Origin: UBA1724 sp051884615
GTDB lineage: Bacteria; Verrucomicrobiota; Lentisphaeria; Oligosphaerales; Oligosphaeraceae
Length of the DNA stretch: 64,000 bases
NCBI GenBank assembly: GCA_051884615.1
Contig: JBJEVT010000018.1
Location: forward strand, 110,863-174,862
Reading direction: 5' to 3'
The position numbers and the translations under genes were made by a program. Below the pieces are notes generated by a model. It had not been told where the DNA came from. It saw only the letters and a list, made by a program, of their open reading frames with translations, and did no database searches. Below, in pieces: positions 34,013 to 40,673 of this stretch. Each line of letters begins with the position of its first letter. The first letter of the stretch is position 1.

Positions 34013-34579
34013 ATGGATCCCTCACCCCTGAACGAAGAACCCCAGAATAAGTTCTCTCAACAGGATCTCCTGAATCAGGCTAAATCCTGGTGGAAACCCG
34101 CTGCCTGCGTCTTGGCTGTGGTCCTCGCCTTCGCCTTCCTCACGGGACCCACTAAGGCCCAGAAGAAGGAGGTGGAACAGGTGATGGAACAGGTGAGGGA
34201 GTTGGTGATTGATGGATTTAGAATCGAAATGAGTGATAATGATGATCCAGCGTATGATTTAACCTACATCTATTGTTGTTTTATAAGATCTAAGTATATT
34301 TACGCGATTTCTGTGGATCAATGTCCTAAAGATTTTCAAAAGAAATACTCGGAATTTATCGATGCTCTTAAAGTTGCAGAAAATAATTGGGAACATTATG
34401 TTGCATTCAAAGAAAATAAACGAAATCAAAAGAGTGTTGAGAAAAAAGAAGAGATGTTACAATCATCAAGGAGAACTGGCAAAATCGCCTATAAAAAGTG
34501 GATAGATCTCGTATATTTCTCATCGAAAAAATATGATTTGGAACCATATCGTTTTGATCCTGAATTAATTAAGTATTAA
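34013..34579 (+). CDS. Membrane-anchored hypothetical protein with AT-rich C-terminal half
   Basis: A 188-residue ORF. Residues 1-60 are host-like in composition and contain one transmembrane helix (about 30-46, AACVLAVVLAFAFLTG). From about base 34195 the DNA drops abruptly to roughly one-third GC, and the remaining 125 residues are rich in Lys, Tyr, Asn, Ile (SKYIYAISVDQCPKDFQKKY; KKWIDLVYFSSKKYDLEPYR). No family recognised. Preceded by the AraC gene and followed by AT-rich non-coding sequence. Looks like a host N-terminal anchor joined to acquired DNA. Confidence 0.6.
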   Translation: MDPSPLNEEPQNKFSQQDLLNQAKSWWKPAACVLAVVLAFAFLTGPTKAQKKEVEQVMEQVRELVIDGFRIEMSDNDDPAYDLTYIYCCFIRSKYIYAISVDQCPKDFQKKYSEFIDALKVAENNWEHYVAFKENKRNQKSVEKKEEMLQSSRRTGKIAYKKWIDLVYFSSKKYDLEPYRFDPELIKY

Positions 34580-34734
34580 TACTCTGTAAAAGATGACTAT
34601 TACGGCATATTTGTCAATCAAAGAGTTGTTTCTAGATTCCTAGATTCCTTCCCCCTTCCTTTTTTGGGGGGATTTGTTGTATCTCGAATTTCTAATTAGC
34701 TTTCATTCCCATTTACCCCATGGAGTTTTTCCTC

Positions 34735-35277
34735 ATGAAAAATAGAGTTCATTTTTCTGTTTCTGTTCTTGGGCTTTTTGTGTTTTTTGTTGGGTTGATT
34801 TGTCCTGGGGTGTATGGGCAGTGGGGAGGTGGGACGGCTCGCACCACCCGAGATGGCTTTGGGAATACCACGACCACCTATACCAACAGTGACGGAACTT
34901 TTGGTGGGACGGCTCGCACCACCCGTGACAACTTTGGGAATACCACCACCACCTATACCAACAGCGATGGAACTTTTGGTGGGACTTCCCACACCACCCG
35001 TGACAACTTTGGGAATACCACCACTACGTATACCAATAGCAATGGGACATTCGGTGGGACGGCTCGCACCACCCGTGACAACTTCGGGAATACCACCACT
35101 ACGTATACCAATGGCAATGGGACATTCGGGGGGACTTCTCGCACCACTCAGGGAGTTTTCGGGAGTTCCACCACCACCTATACCAATGGGAATGGGACTT
35201 TTGGTGGCACTGCCCACACCACTCGTGATGGCTTTGGGAATACCACCACGACCACCCAAGGAAATTTCTCCTGGTAG
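34735..35277 (+). CDS. Secreted 25-residue tandem repeat protein
   Basis: A 180-residue exported protein: signal peptide MKNRVHFSVSVLGLFVFFVG, cleaved near VYG, then six repeats of a 25-residue Gly/Thr/Asn unit beginning GGTARTTRDGFGN and ending TTTTYTNSDGTF. The unit resembles extended beta-strand or beta-solenoid surface repeats; function unknown. ATG 34735 has a GGAG 9 bases upstream; an in-frame ATG at 34720 lacks one. Units differ at a few positions (S/H, N/D, TR/TQ). Base composition is lower in GC than its neighbours, in line with the adjacent AT-rich ORF. Confidence 0.8.
   Translation: MKNRVHFSVSVLGLFVFFVGLICPGVYGQWGGGTARTTRDGFGNTTTTYTNSDGTFGGTARTTRDNFGNTTTTYTNSDGTFGGTSHTTRDNFGNTTTTYTNSNGTFGGTARTTRDNFGNTTTTYTNGNGTFGGTSRTTQGVFGSSTTTYTNGNGTFGGTAHTTRDGFGNTTTTTQGNFSW
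34828..35277 (+). repeat. 75-bp in-frame tandem repeat, six units
   Basis: Units start at 34828, 34903, 34978, 35053, 35128 and 35203. The period is exactly 75 bases throughout; the last unit lacks its end. Units 2-4 are nearly identical, which indicates recent unit gain. Confidence 0.95.
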
Positions 35278-35384
35278 AGGACACGGAGATAAAACAGGTC
35301 GACCACGGAAGGCCCGGCAAGCCGGGCCCGCAGAGAGCACAGAGAAGCGGGACGTGCTCCCCGCACGTCCCGCCTTGGGGGCAC

Positions 35385-35440
35385 GCTGCCGCTTCAACAC
35401 AGAGCACACAGAGGCGCCTGCGGCGCACGCAGAGGACACA
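35385..35440 (+). repeat. CACAGAG-type repeat fragment
   Basis: CGCTGCCGCTTCAACACAG, AGCACACAGAGGCGCCTGCGG, then CACGCAGAGGACACAGAG. One complete unit, matching the units at 8623 and 2286. Confidence 0.8.
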
Positions 35441-35494
35441 GAGAGGGCTTTTTGCGGAGGCGTTGCGGCCGACGGTGTCCCGTCTGCCTTGGGG

Positions 35495-35600
35495 CTCCCG
35501 GTTCCGTCTCTGGGGAGAGAATGCCCAGGCGGGCACCCTCTCCCTAGCAGGCGCCCCGGTAGCCCCGTTTCTGGGCGACAAGCCACCCAGAAACGCCCCC
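35495..35600 (+). repeat. Two-hairpin module, copy D
   Basis: CTCCCGGTTCCGTCT lead. Hairpin 1: GGGGAGA (35512-35518) with TCTCCCT (35539-35545) and TGCCC (35522-35526) with GGGCA (35531-35535). Hairpin 2: GTTTCTGGG (35567-35575) with CCCAGAAAC (35586-35594), then GCCCCC. Arms differ from copies A-C but pairing is kept. Confidence 0.75.
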
Positions 35601-35626
35601 CTGTTCTATTTGAGGAAGCAATCTTT

Positions 35627-35688
35627 CTAGAACCTCTAGATTCCTAGATATCTAGACCCTCTAGAGAATCTAGCCTATCTATTTCTGG
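35627..35688. repeat. CTAG array
   Basis: Six CTAG motifs in 62 bases with spacings of about 8 to 11 (CTAGAACCT, CTAGATTC, CTAGATAT, CTAGACCCT, CTAGAGAAT, CTAG). Lies at the 3' end of leuB, and the last repeat overlaps the leuB stop region. Confidence 0.75.
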
Positions 35689-36737
35689 AGATATTCGACG
35701 ATCCAGGCGCCCACTTCCCGGGTTCCGTAGTGGGGGGCGTTCTCCACCTGGATTTCGGGGGTGCGGACATTGGCGTCCAGGGAGGCGTCCACGGCCTTTC
35801 GGATGGCCTTTCCTTCCTGGGCGCATCCGAAGTGTTCGAAGAGCATGGCCACGGAGAGGATCTGGGCAAGGGGGTTTGCCAGATTCTTTCCGGCGGCCTG
35901 GGGCCAGGAGCCGTGGATGGGTTCGAAGACGGGGGTTCCGGTGCCGATGGAGGCGGAGGGGAGCAGTCCCATGGAGCCGCTGATGACGGAGCCCTCGTCG
36001 GTGAGGATGTCGCCGAAGGTGTTTTCGGTGACCATCACATCGAAGAACCTGGGATCCTGGATCATCCGCATGGCGGCATTGTCCACATACATGAAATCGG
36101 TCTGGACCTCGGGATACCGGGGGGCCATTTCCTGGGCGATTTTGCGCCAGAGGCGGCTGGATGCCAGGACATTGGCCTTGTCCACCACGGTGACGTGTCC
36201 CCGGCGTTTTTGGGCGTAGTCGAAGGCCACCTTGAGGATTCGTTCCACCTCATGTCGGTGGTAGAGATTGGTGTCGTAGGCCTTTTCCTCGTCCTGGTAC
36301 TTTTCTCCGAAGTACATTCCTCCGGTGAGTTCCCGGATGCAGACGAAATCGGCATCTTTCACCAGTTCGGGTTTCAGGGGCGAGTGATGAAGGAGGCTGG
36401 GGAAGGTTTGGACGGGCCGGATGTTGGCGAAGAGCCCCAGCTGCTTGCGCATAGCCAGGAGTCCCTGTTCCGGGCGCACCTTGGCATTGGGATCCTGGTC
36501 GTATTTCGGGTCTCCCACGGCGGAGAAGAGGACGGCGTCGGCCTGTTGGCAGACCTGGAGGGTTTCCTGGGGGAAGGGGTCTCCCACCTTGTCGATGGCG
36601 GCGGCGCCGCAGAGGGCTTCCTGGAAGGCGACCTGATGTCCGAAGCGGTGGCAGACCGCCTCCATGACCTTCACGCCCCAGAGGGAGATTTCCGGGCCGA
36701 TGCCATCCCCGGCCAATACTGCGATTTTGAAGTTCAT
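35679..36737 (-). CDS. leuB: 3-Isopropylmalate dehydrogenase
   Basis: NAD-dependent oxidative decarboxylation of 3-isopropylmalate, third step of leucine synthesis. 352 residues, the family's usual length. Motifs: AVLAGDGIGPEI (5-16), LLAMRKQLGLFANIRPVQ, IRELTGGMYFG with the catalytic region, DKANVLASSRLWR, NTFGDILTDEGSVISGSMGLLPSAS for metal and substrate, and HGSWPQAAGKNLANP for NAD. Last gene of leuACDB, 27 bases after leuD. Confidence 0.97.
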   Translation of the reverse strand: MNFKIAVLAGDGIGPEISLWGVKVMEAVCHRFGHQVAFQEALCGAAAIDKVGDPFPQETLQVCQQADAVLFSAVGDPKYDQDPNAKVRPEQGLLAMRKQLGLFANIRPVQTFPSLLHHSPLKPELVKDADFVCIRELTGGMYFGEKYQDEEKAYDTNLYHRHEVERILKVAFDYAQKRRGHVTVVDKANVLASSRLWRKIAQEMAPRYPEVQTDFMYVDNAAMRMIQDPRFFDVMVTENTFGDILTDEGSVISGSMGLLPSASIGTGTPVFEPIHGSWPQAAGKNLANPLAQILSVAMLFEHFGCAQEGKAIRKAVDASLDANVRTPEIQVENAPHYGTREVGAWIVEYLQK

Positions 36738-36764
36738 TGGGCTTGACGTTTGGGGTTGATACCT

Positions 36765-37364
36765 TTAGTTGCGGGCGGCTTCCCACTCTTCCACCAGATT
36801 CTTGCAGGTGAGCAGGTAGTCGATGTCATCCAGTCCCTGGAGAAAGCAGTGTTTCTTGTAGGCGTTGATGTCGAAATGCTCCTGGAGTTCAGGAATATCG
36901 GGGACGGAGATGGTCTGGTGGGGCAGATGGATTTCCACCTGGGTCTCCGGATGCTCCTGCACCAGGGCCACCAATTTGTCCAGGAAGGCCTGGGGGACGG
37001 TGATGGGGAGGACGAAGTTGTTCAGTTCGTTTTGTTTATGGATATCGGCGAAGGAGCTGGCCACCACGGCCCGGAAGCCATATCCGGCGATGGCCCAGGC
37101 GGCATGTTCCCGGCTGGAGCCGGAGCCGAAGTTCCGTCCGGCCAGGAGGATTTGTCCGCTATAGCGGGGGTTGTTGAGGACGAAATCGGGGTTAGGGGTG
37201 CCGTCGGGTCGGTATCTCCAATCCTGGAAGAGGTGTTTTCCGAAGAAGCTTTCCTCCCGGGTGGTTTCTTTTAGGTAGCGTGCGGGGATGATCTGGTCGG
37301 TATCCACATTGTCCAGGGGCAGGGGCACGCAGCGGCTGCGGAGGATTTCCAGTTTTTGTTTCAT
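36765..37364 (-). CDS. leuD: 3-Isopropylmalate dehydratase, small subunit
   Basis: Small subunit of isopropylmalate isomerase (199 residues), carrying LDNVDTDQIIPARYL, LAGRNFGSGSSREHAAWAI and GFRAVVASSFADIHKQNELNN, the swivel-domain signatures. Acts with LeuC. Spaced 22 bases from leuC and 27 from leuB. Confidence 0.97.
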   Translation of the reverse strand: MKQKLEILRSRCVPLPLDNVDTDQIIPARYLKETTREESFFGKHLFQDWRYRPDGTPNPDFVLNNPRYSGQILLAGRNFGSGSSREHAAWAIAGYGFRAVVASSFADIHKQNELNNFVLPITVPQAFLDKLVALVQEHPETQVEIHLPHQTISVPDIPELQEHFDINAYKKHCFLQGLDDIDYLLTCKNLVEEWEAARN

Positions 37365-37386
37365 GGTATGGGGTCCTTTGGGTGCG

Positions 37387-38757
37387 TTACAGGAAATTCC
37401 GCGGATCGGAGACGACTCCGGTGATGGCGGCGGCGGCGGCGGTGAGGGGGCTGGCCAGGATGGTGCGTGCGCCGGGGCCCTGGCGTCCCTCGAAATTCCG
37501 GTTGCTGGTGGAGACGCAGAGTTTTCCGGCGGGGACCCGGTCCTCGTTCATGGCCAGGCAGGCGGAGCATCCGGGCTGGCGCAGGGCGAAGCCCGCTTCC
37601 GCCAGGATGGTGTCCACCCCCTCCTTCTGGAGCTGCCGGAGCACGGCCCAGGAGCCGGGCACCAGCCACACCGTGACGCCCTCCGCCTTGCGGTTTCCCT
37701 TCACCAGGGAGGCGAAGGCGCGGAAGTCCTCCGCCCGCCCGTTGGTGCAGGCGCCCACGAAGACGTAGTCCACCTTTTTCTCCAGGAGGGTTTCCCCTGC
37801 CTTGAAGCCCATGTATTCCAGGGGGCGTGCGGGGGTGTCCAGGGGGATGCGTCCATCCACGGCCATGCCCATGCCGGGATTGGTGCCGTAGGTGACCATG
37901 GGGGGGATTTCGGCGGCGTCGAAGGCCACTTCCCGGTGGAAGCGGGCGTCGGGGTCGGAGAAGAGGGTCTTCCACCGGGCCATGGCCTTGTCCCATGCCT
38001 CTCCCTTGGGGGCCTCGGGGCATTGCCGGAGATAGTCGAAGGTGGTTTGGTCGGGGGCGATCATGCCGCCCCGGGCGCCCATTTCGATGCTCAGGTTGCA
38101 GAGGGTGAGGCGTCCCTCCATGGTGAGGGAGCGGATGGCGGAGCCGGCGTATTCCACGAAGTGTCCGGTGGCGCCGGCGGTGCCCAGCTTCATCATCAGG
38201 AAGAGGGCCACGTCCTTGGCGGTGACGCCCTTGCCCAGCTCCCCTTCCACGGTGATGCGCATGGTCTTGGGCCTGGTCTGGAGGATGCAGCCGCTGGCCA
38301 GCACCATCTCCACCTCGCTGGTGCCGATGCCGAAGGCCACGCAGCCCATGGCGCCGTGGGTGGAGGTGTGGGAGTCGCCGCAGACCACCGTGGAGCCCGG
38401 CAGGGTCAGCCCCCGCTCCGGCCCCACCACATGGATGATGCCGTTGCGCTCGTCCATGACGCCGAAGTGCTTCAGCCCGAATTCCTGGACGTTGGCCGCC
38501 AGGGTCTCCACCTGGGTGCGCGCCACGGGATCCTGGATGGGGCACTCCTGGTGCTGGGTGGGAATGTTGTGGTCCGGCATGCAGACCACGTTGGCGGGGC
38601 GGAAGACCCGCAGGCCCCGGGCCCGCAGCCCCTCGAAGGCCTGGGGGCTGGTGACCTCGTGGCAGTAGAGGCGGTCGATGTAGAGCTGGTCCGGACCTTC
38701 GGTCACGGACTGCACCACATGGGCGTCCCAGATTTTGTCAAAGAGAGTCTTGGACAT
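37387..38757 (-). CDS. leuC: 3-Isopropylmalate dehydratase, large subunit
   Basis: Aconitase-family large subunit (456 residues) that isomerises 2- to 3-isopropylmalate. Motifs: VVCGDSHTSTHGAMG, RGGMIAPDQTTFDYL, and the three Fe-S cysteines in FVGACTNGR and PGCSACLAMNED. Ends with SNRNFEGRQGPGARTILASP, standard for LeuC. Spaced 24 bases after leuA. Confidence 0.97.
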   Translation of the reverse strand: MSKTLFDKIWDAHVVQSVTEGPDQLYIDRLYCHEVTSPQAFEGLRARGLRVFRPANVVCMPDHNIPTQHQECPIQDPVARTQVETLAANVQEFGLKHFGVMDERNGIIHVVGPERGLTLPGSTVVCGDSHTSTHGAMGCVAFGIGTSEVEMVLASGCILQTRPKTMRITVEGELGKGVTAKDVALFLMMKLGTAGATGHFVEYAGSAIRSLTMEGRLTLCNLSIEMGARGGMIAPDQTTFDYLRQCPEAPKGEAWDKAMARWKTLFSDPDARFHREVAFDAAEIPPMVTYGTNPGMGMAVDGRIPLDTPARPLEYMGFKAGETLLEKKVDYVFVGACTNGRAEDFRAFASLVKGNRKAEGVTVWLVPGSWAVLRQLQKEGVDTILAEAGFALRQPGCSACLAMNEDRVPAGKLCVSTSNRNFEGRQGPGARTILASPLTAAAAAITGVVSDPRNFL

Positions 38758-38781
38758 GGTATGGTGTTCTCCTGTTCAGCT

Positions 38782-40278
38782 TCAGTTCCGGAATTTGTTG
38801 ATGCAGTCCACATAGGCCTCCACGGAGGCGGCGATGATGTCGGTGTGGGCGCCGAAGCCGTAGTAGAGGTCTCCGTTGTGCTCCAGCTGGATGTGGACCT
38901 TGCCCAGGTCGTCGCTGCCTTTGTTGATGGACTGGATGGTGAACTCCTTCATCACCATGGGCCGGTTGATGATCTTCTTCAGGGCGCAGATGGCGGCGTC
39001 CACGGGGCCGGTGCCGGAGGCGGCGGCCTCGAAGTGTTCGCCGGCGATGTTCAGGCCCAGGCTGGCCACGGGGCGGACGTTGACGCCGCTGACCACCTGG
39101 AGGTAGTCGATGGTGACGTGTCTGCCGGTGTTCCGGTGGGAGCCGGCCAGGATGAGGAGGTCGTCGTCGGTGACGTCCTTCTTCTTGTCGGCCAGCTGGA
39201 GGAACTGCTGGTAGACGGTGTCCAGCTTCTCCTGGTCCAGATCCACCCCCAGGCTCTGGAGATGGTGTTTCAGGGCGGCCCTGCCGCTGCGGGCGGTGAG
39301 GACGATGGAGTTGTCGTCCAGCCCGATGTCCTTGGGGTCGATGATCTCGTAGGTCTGGGCGTTTTTGAGGACGCCGTCCTGGTGGATGCCGGAGGAGTGG
39401 GCGAAGGCGTTGCGTCCCACGATGGCCTTGTTGGGCTGCACCGGCATGTTCATGAGATTGGAGACCATGCGGCTGGTGGCGCAGATTTTGGTGGTGTTGA
39501 TGTTGGTGGCCAGGGGCAGGTCCTTGCGGCACTTCACGATCATGGCGATTTCCTCCAGGGAGGTGTTGCCGGCCCGTTCGCCGATGCCGTTCACGGTGAC
39601 TTCCACCTGCCGTGCGCCGTTGAGGACGCCGGAGAGGGTGTTGGCGGTGGCCATGCCCAGGTCGTTGTGGCAGTGGGTGGAGATGATGACGTTCTCGATG
39701 CCGGGGACGTGGTCCACCAGGTATTTGATTTTGGCGCCGAACTCCTGGGGCATGCAGTATCCGGTGGTGTCGGGGATGTTCACGACGGTGGCACCGGCCT
39801 TGATCATGGCCTCGATGACCCGTGCCAGGAACTCGTTGTCGGTGCGGCCGGCGTCCTCGGCGTAGAACTCCACGTCGTCCACCAGATTCCGGGCGTATTT
39901 CACGGCGGCCACGCCGCGTTCGATGATTTCGTCCCGTGTGGAGTTGAACTTGTACTTGATGTGCATGTCGGAGGTGCCGATGCCGGTGTGGATGCGCTTG
40001 TGCTTGGCGAAGGTCAGCGCCTCGGCGGCCACGTCGATGTCCTTTTGCACCGCCCGGGTCAGGGCGCAGATGGTGGGCCAGGTGACCGCCTTGGAAATCT
40101 CCTGGACGGATTGGAAATCCCCGGGGCTGGAAATGGGGAAGCCCGCCTCGATGACATCCACGCCCAGGAGTTCCAGCTGCTTGGCCAGTTGAATCTTTTC
40201 CACGGTGTTGAGCTGGCATCCGGGGACCTGTTCGCCGTCCCGCAGGGTGGTGTCGAAGAAATAGAGTCTGTCGTTCAT
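38782..40278 (-). CDS. leuA: 2-Isopropylmalate synthase
   Basis: Committed step of leucine synthesis, condensing acetyl-CoA with 2-oxoisovalerate. 498 residues. TIM barrel with LYFFDTTLRDGEQVPGC at the start, HCHNDLGMATANTLSGV and GIGERAGNTSLEE; the C-terminal half (about 375-498) is the leucine-binding regulatory domain, with its GTGPVDAAICALKKII element. ATG 40278 is chosen: upstream in-frame sequence is the attenuator. First structural gene of leuACDB. Confidence 0.97.
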   Translation of the reverse strand: MNDRLYFFDTTLRDGEQVPGCQLNTVEKIQLAKQLELLGVDVIEAGFPISSPGDFQSVQEISKAVTWPTICALTRAVQKDIDVAAEALTFAKHKRIHTGIGTSDMHIKYKFNSTRDEIIERGVAAVKYARNLVDDVEFYAEDAGRTDNEFLARVIEAMIKAGATVVNIPDTTGYCMPQEFGAKIKYLVDHVPGIENVIISTHCHNDLGMATANTLSGVLNGARQVEVTVNGIGERAGNTSLEEIAMIVKCRKDLPLATNINTTKICATSRMVSNLMNMPVQPNKAIVGRNAFAHSSGIHQDGVLKNAQTYEIIDPKDIGLDDNSIVLTARSGRAALKHHLQSLGVDLDQEKLDTVYQQFLQLADKKKDVTDDDLLILAGSHRNTGRHVTIDYLQVVSGVNVRPVASLGLNIAGEHFEAAASGTGPVDAAICALKKIINRPMVMKEFTIQSINKGSDDLGKVHIQLEHNGDLYYGFGAHTDIIAASVEAYVDCINKFRN

Positions 40279-40394
40279 GGTGGGGTGGGTTTTTGCGGAG
40301 GGCCGGCCATGGCGCCGGAGGGGCCTCCTGTGGGTTGGGGAAGGAAGGGAGGGCGGGGGGGACCGTCGCACCGGGTTCTTTTCCGTTCCCAAAC

Positions 40395-40440
40395 AGAAAA
40401 AGCCCCCCGTGCCGGCGGTTTTGCGCTTGCAGCGGGGGGC
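40395..40440 (-). terminator. leu attenuator terminator
   Basis: On the minus strand GCCCCCCG (40440-40433) pairs with CGGGGGGC (40409-40402), with a 23-base interior that can fold weakly, followed by TTTTT at 40401-40397. It lies 35 bases after the leader ORF stop and 117 bases before leuA. Confidence 0.85.
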
Positions 40441-40475
40441 TTCTCTCGTTCTAGTCGGATGGCGGCAGGAACAAA

Positions 40476-40544
40476 TCAACCTCCCGCGGGCCTAAGGGCC
40501 AGCGTGAGGAGGTTGCTAAGGATGAAAGCCGAGGTCATCGTCAT
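40476..40544 (-). CDS. leuL: leu leader peptide
   Basis: A 22-residue ORF, MTMTSAFILSNLLTLALRPA plus GG, with five Leu codons (CTT, CTC, CTC, CTG, CTT) in nine residues. Ends RPAGG, like the RPVGG of the enterobacterial leu leader. No Shine-Dalgarno sequence is seen, which keeps confidence moderate. Stalling at the Leu codons would block arm 1:2 of the leader hairpin and favour an antiterminator. Confidence 0.72.
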   Translation of the reverse strand: MTMTSAFILSNLLTLALRPAGG

Positions 40545-40599
40545 AGAGGGGAAAAATGGGAAGCCAGGGAACCAACCCTTGGCTCCGGGAAATGGCGGT

Positions 40600-40627
40600 A
40601 CTTTACTTCACTTTTCCCCGCTTGCAA
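40600..40627 (-). promoter_or_regulatory. Candidate promoter of the leu operon
   Basis: TTGCAA (40627-40622) and TAAAGT (40605-40600) with 16 bases between, about 56 bases before the leader ORF. The same TTGCAA hexamer is used at two other candidate promoters in the window. Confidence 0.5.
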
Positions 40628-40673
40628 ATGGGGAAGACCGTCAATTCCCGTCAATTCTGTCGGCGCGGGCGGG

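Larger units (their letters stand above)
35278..35678. other. Composite repeat region between repeat protein and leuB
   Basis: No gene is seen in 401 bases. Order: a CACGGAAGGCCCGGCAAGCC element, GCGGGACGTGC-TCCCC-GCACGTCCCGC hairpin (35349-35373), a CACAGAG unit (about 35385-35440), the two-hairpin module copy D (35495-35600), and a CTAG array (35627-35688) that runs up to the convergent leuB stop. Confidence 0.65.
40279..40673 (-). promoter_or_regulatory. leu operon leader region
   Basis: The 395 bases before leuA hold, in transcription order, a candidate promoter (40627-40600), a Leu-rich leader ORF (40544-40476) and a strong terminator (40440-40395), then about 117 bases to the leuA start. 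Within the leader, CAACCTCC pairs with GGAGGTTG (arms 1:2), while GCGGGAGG in arm 2 can instead pair with CCCCCCGC of the terminator's 5' arm. This is the classical layout of translation-coupled attenuation. The pairing scheme is inferred by eye. Confidence 0.75.

Noticed and set aside
40279..40673. T-box riboswitch upstream of leuA.
   Set aside because: No T-box sequence or specifier-loop layout is visible, while a Leu-rich leader ORF and a terminator explain the region.
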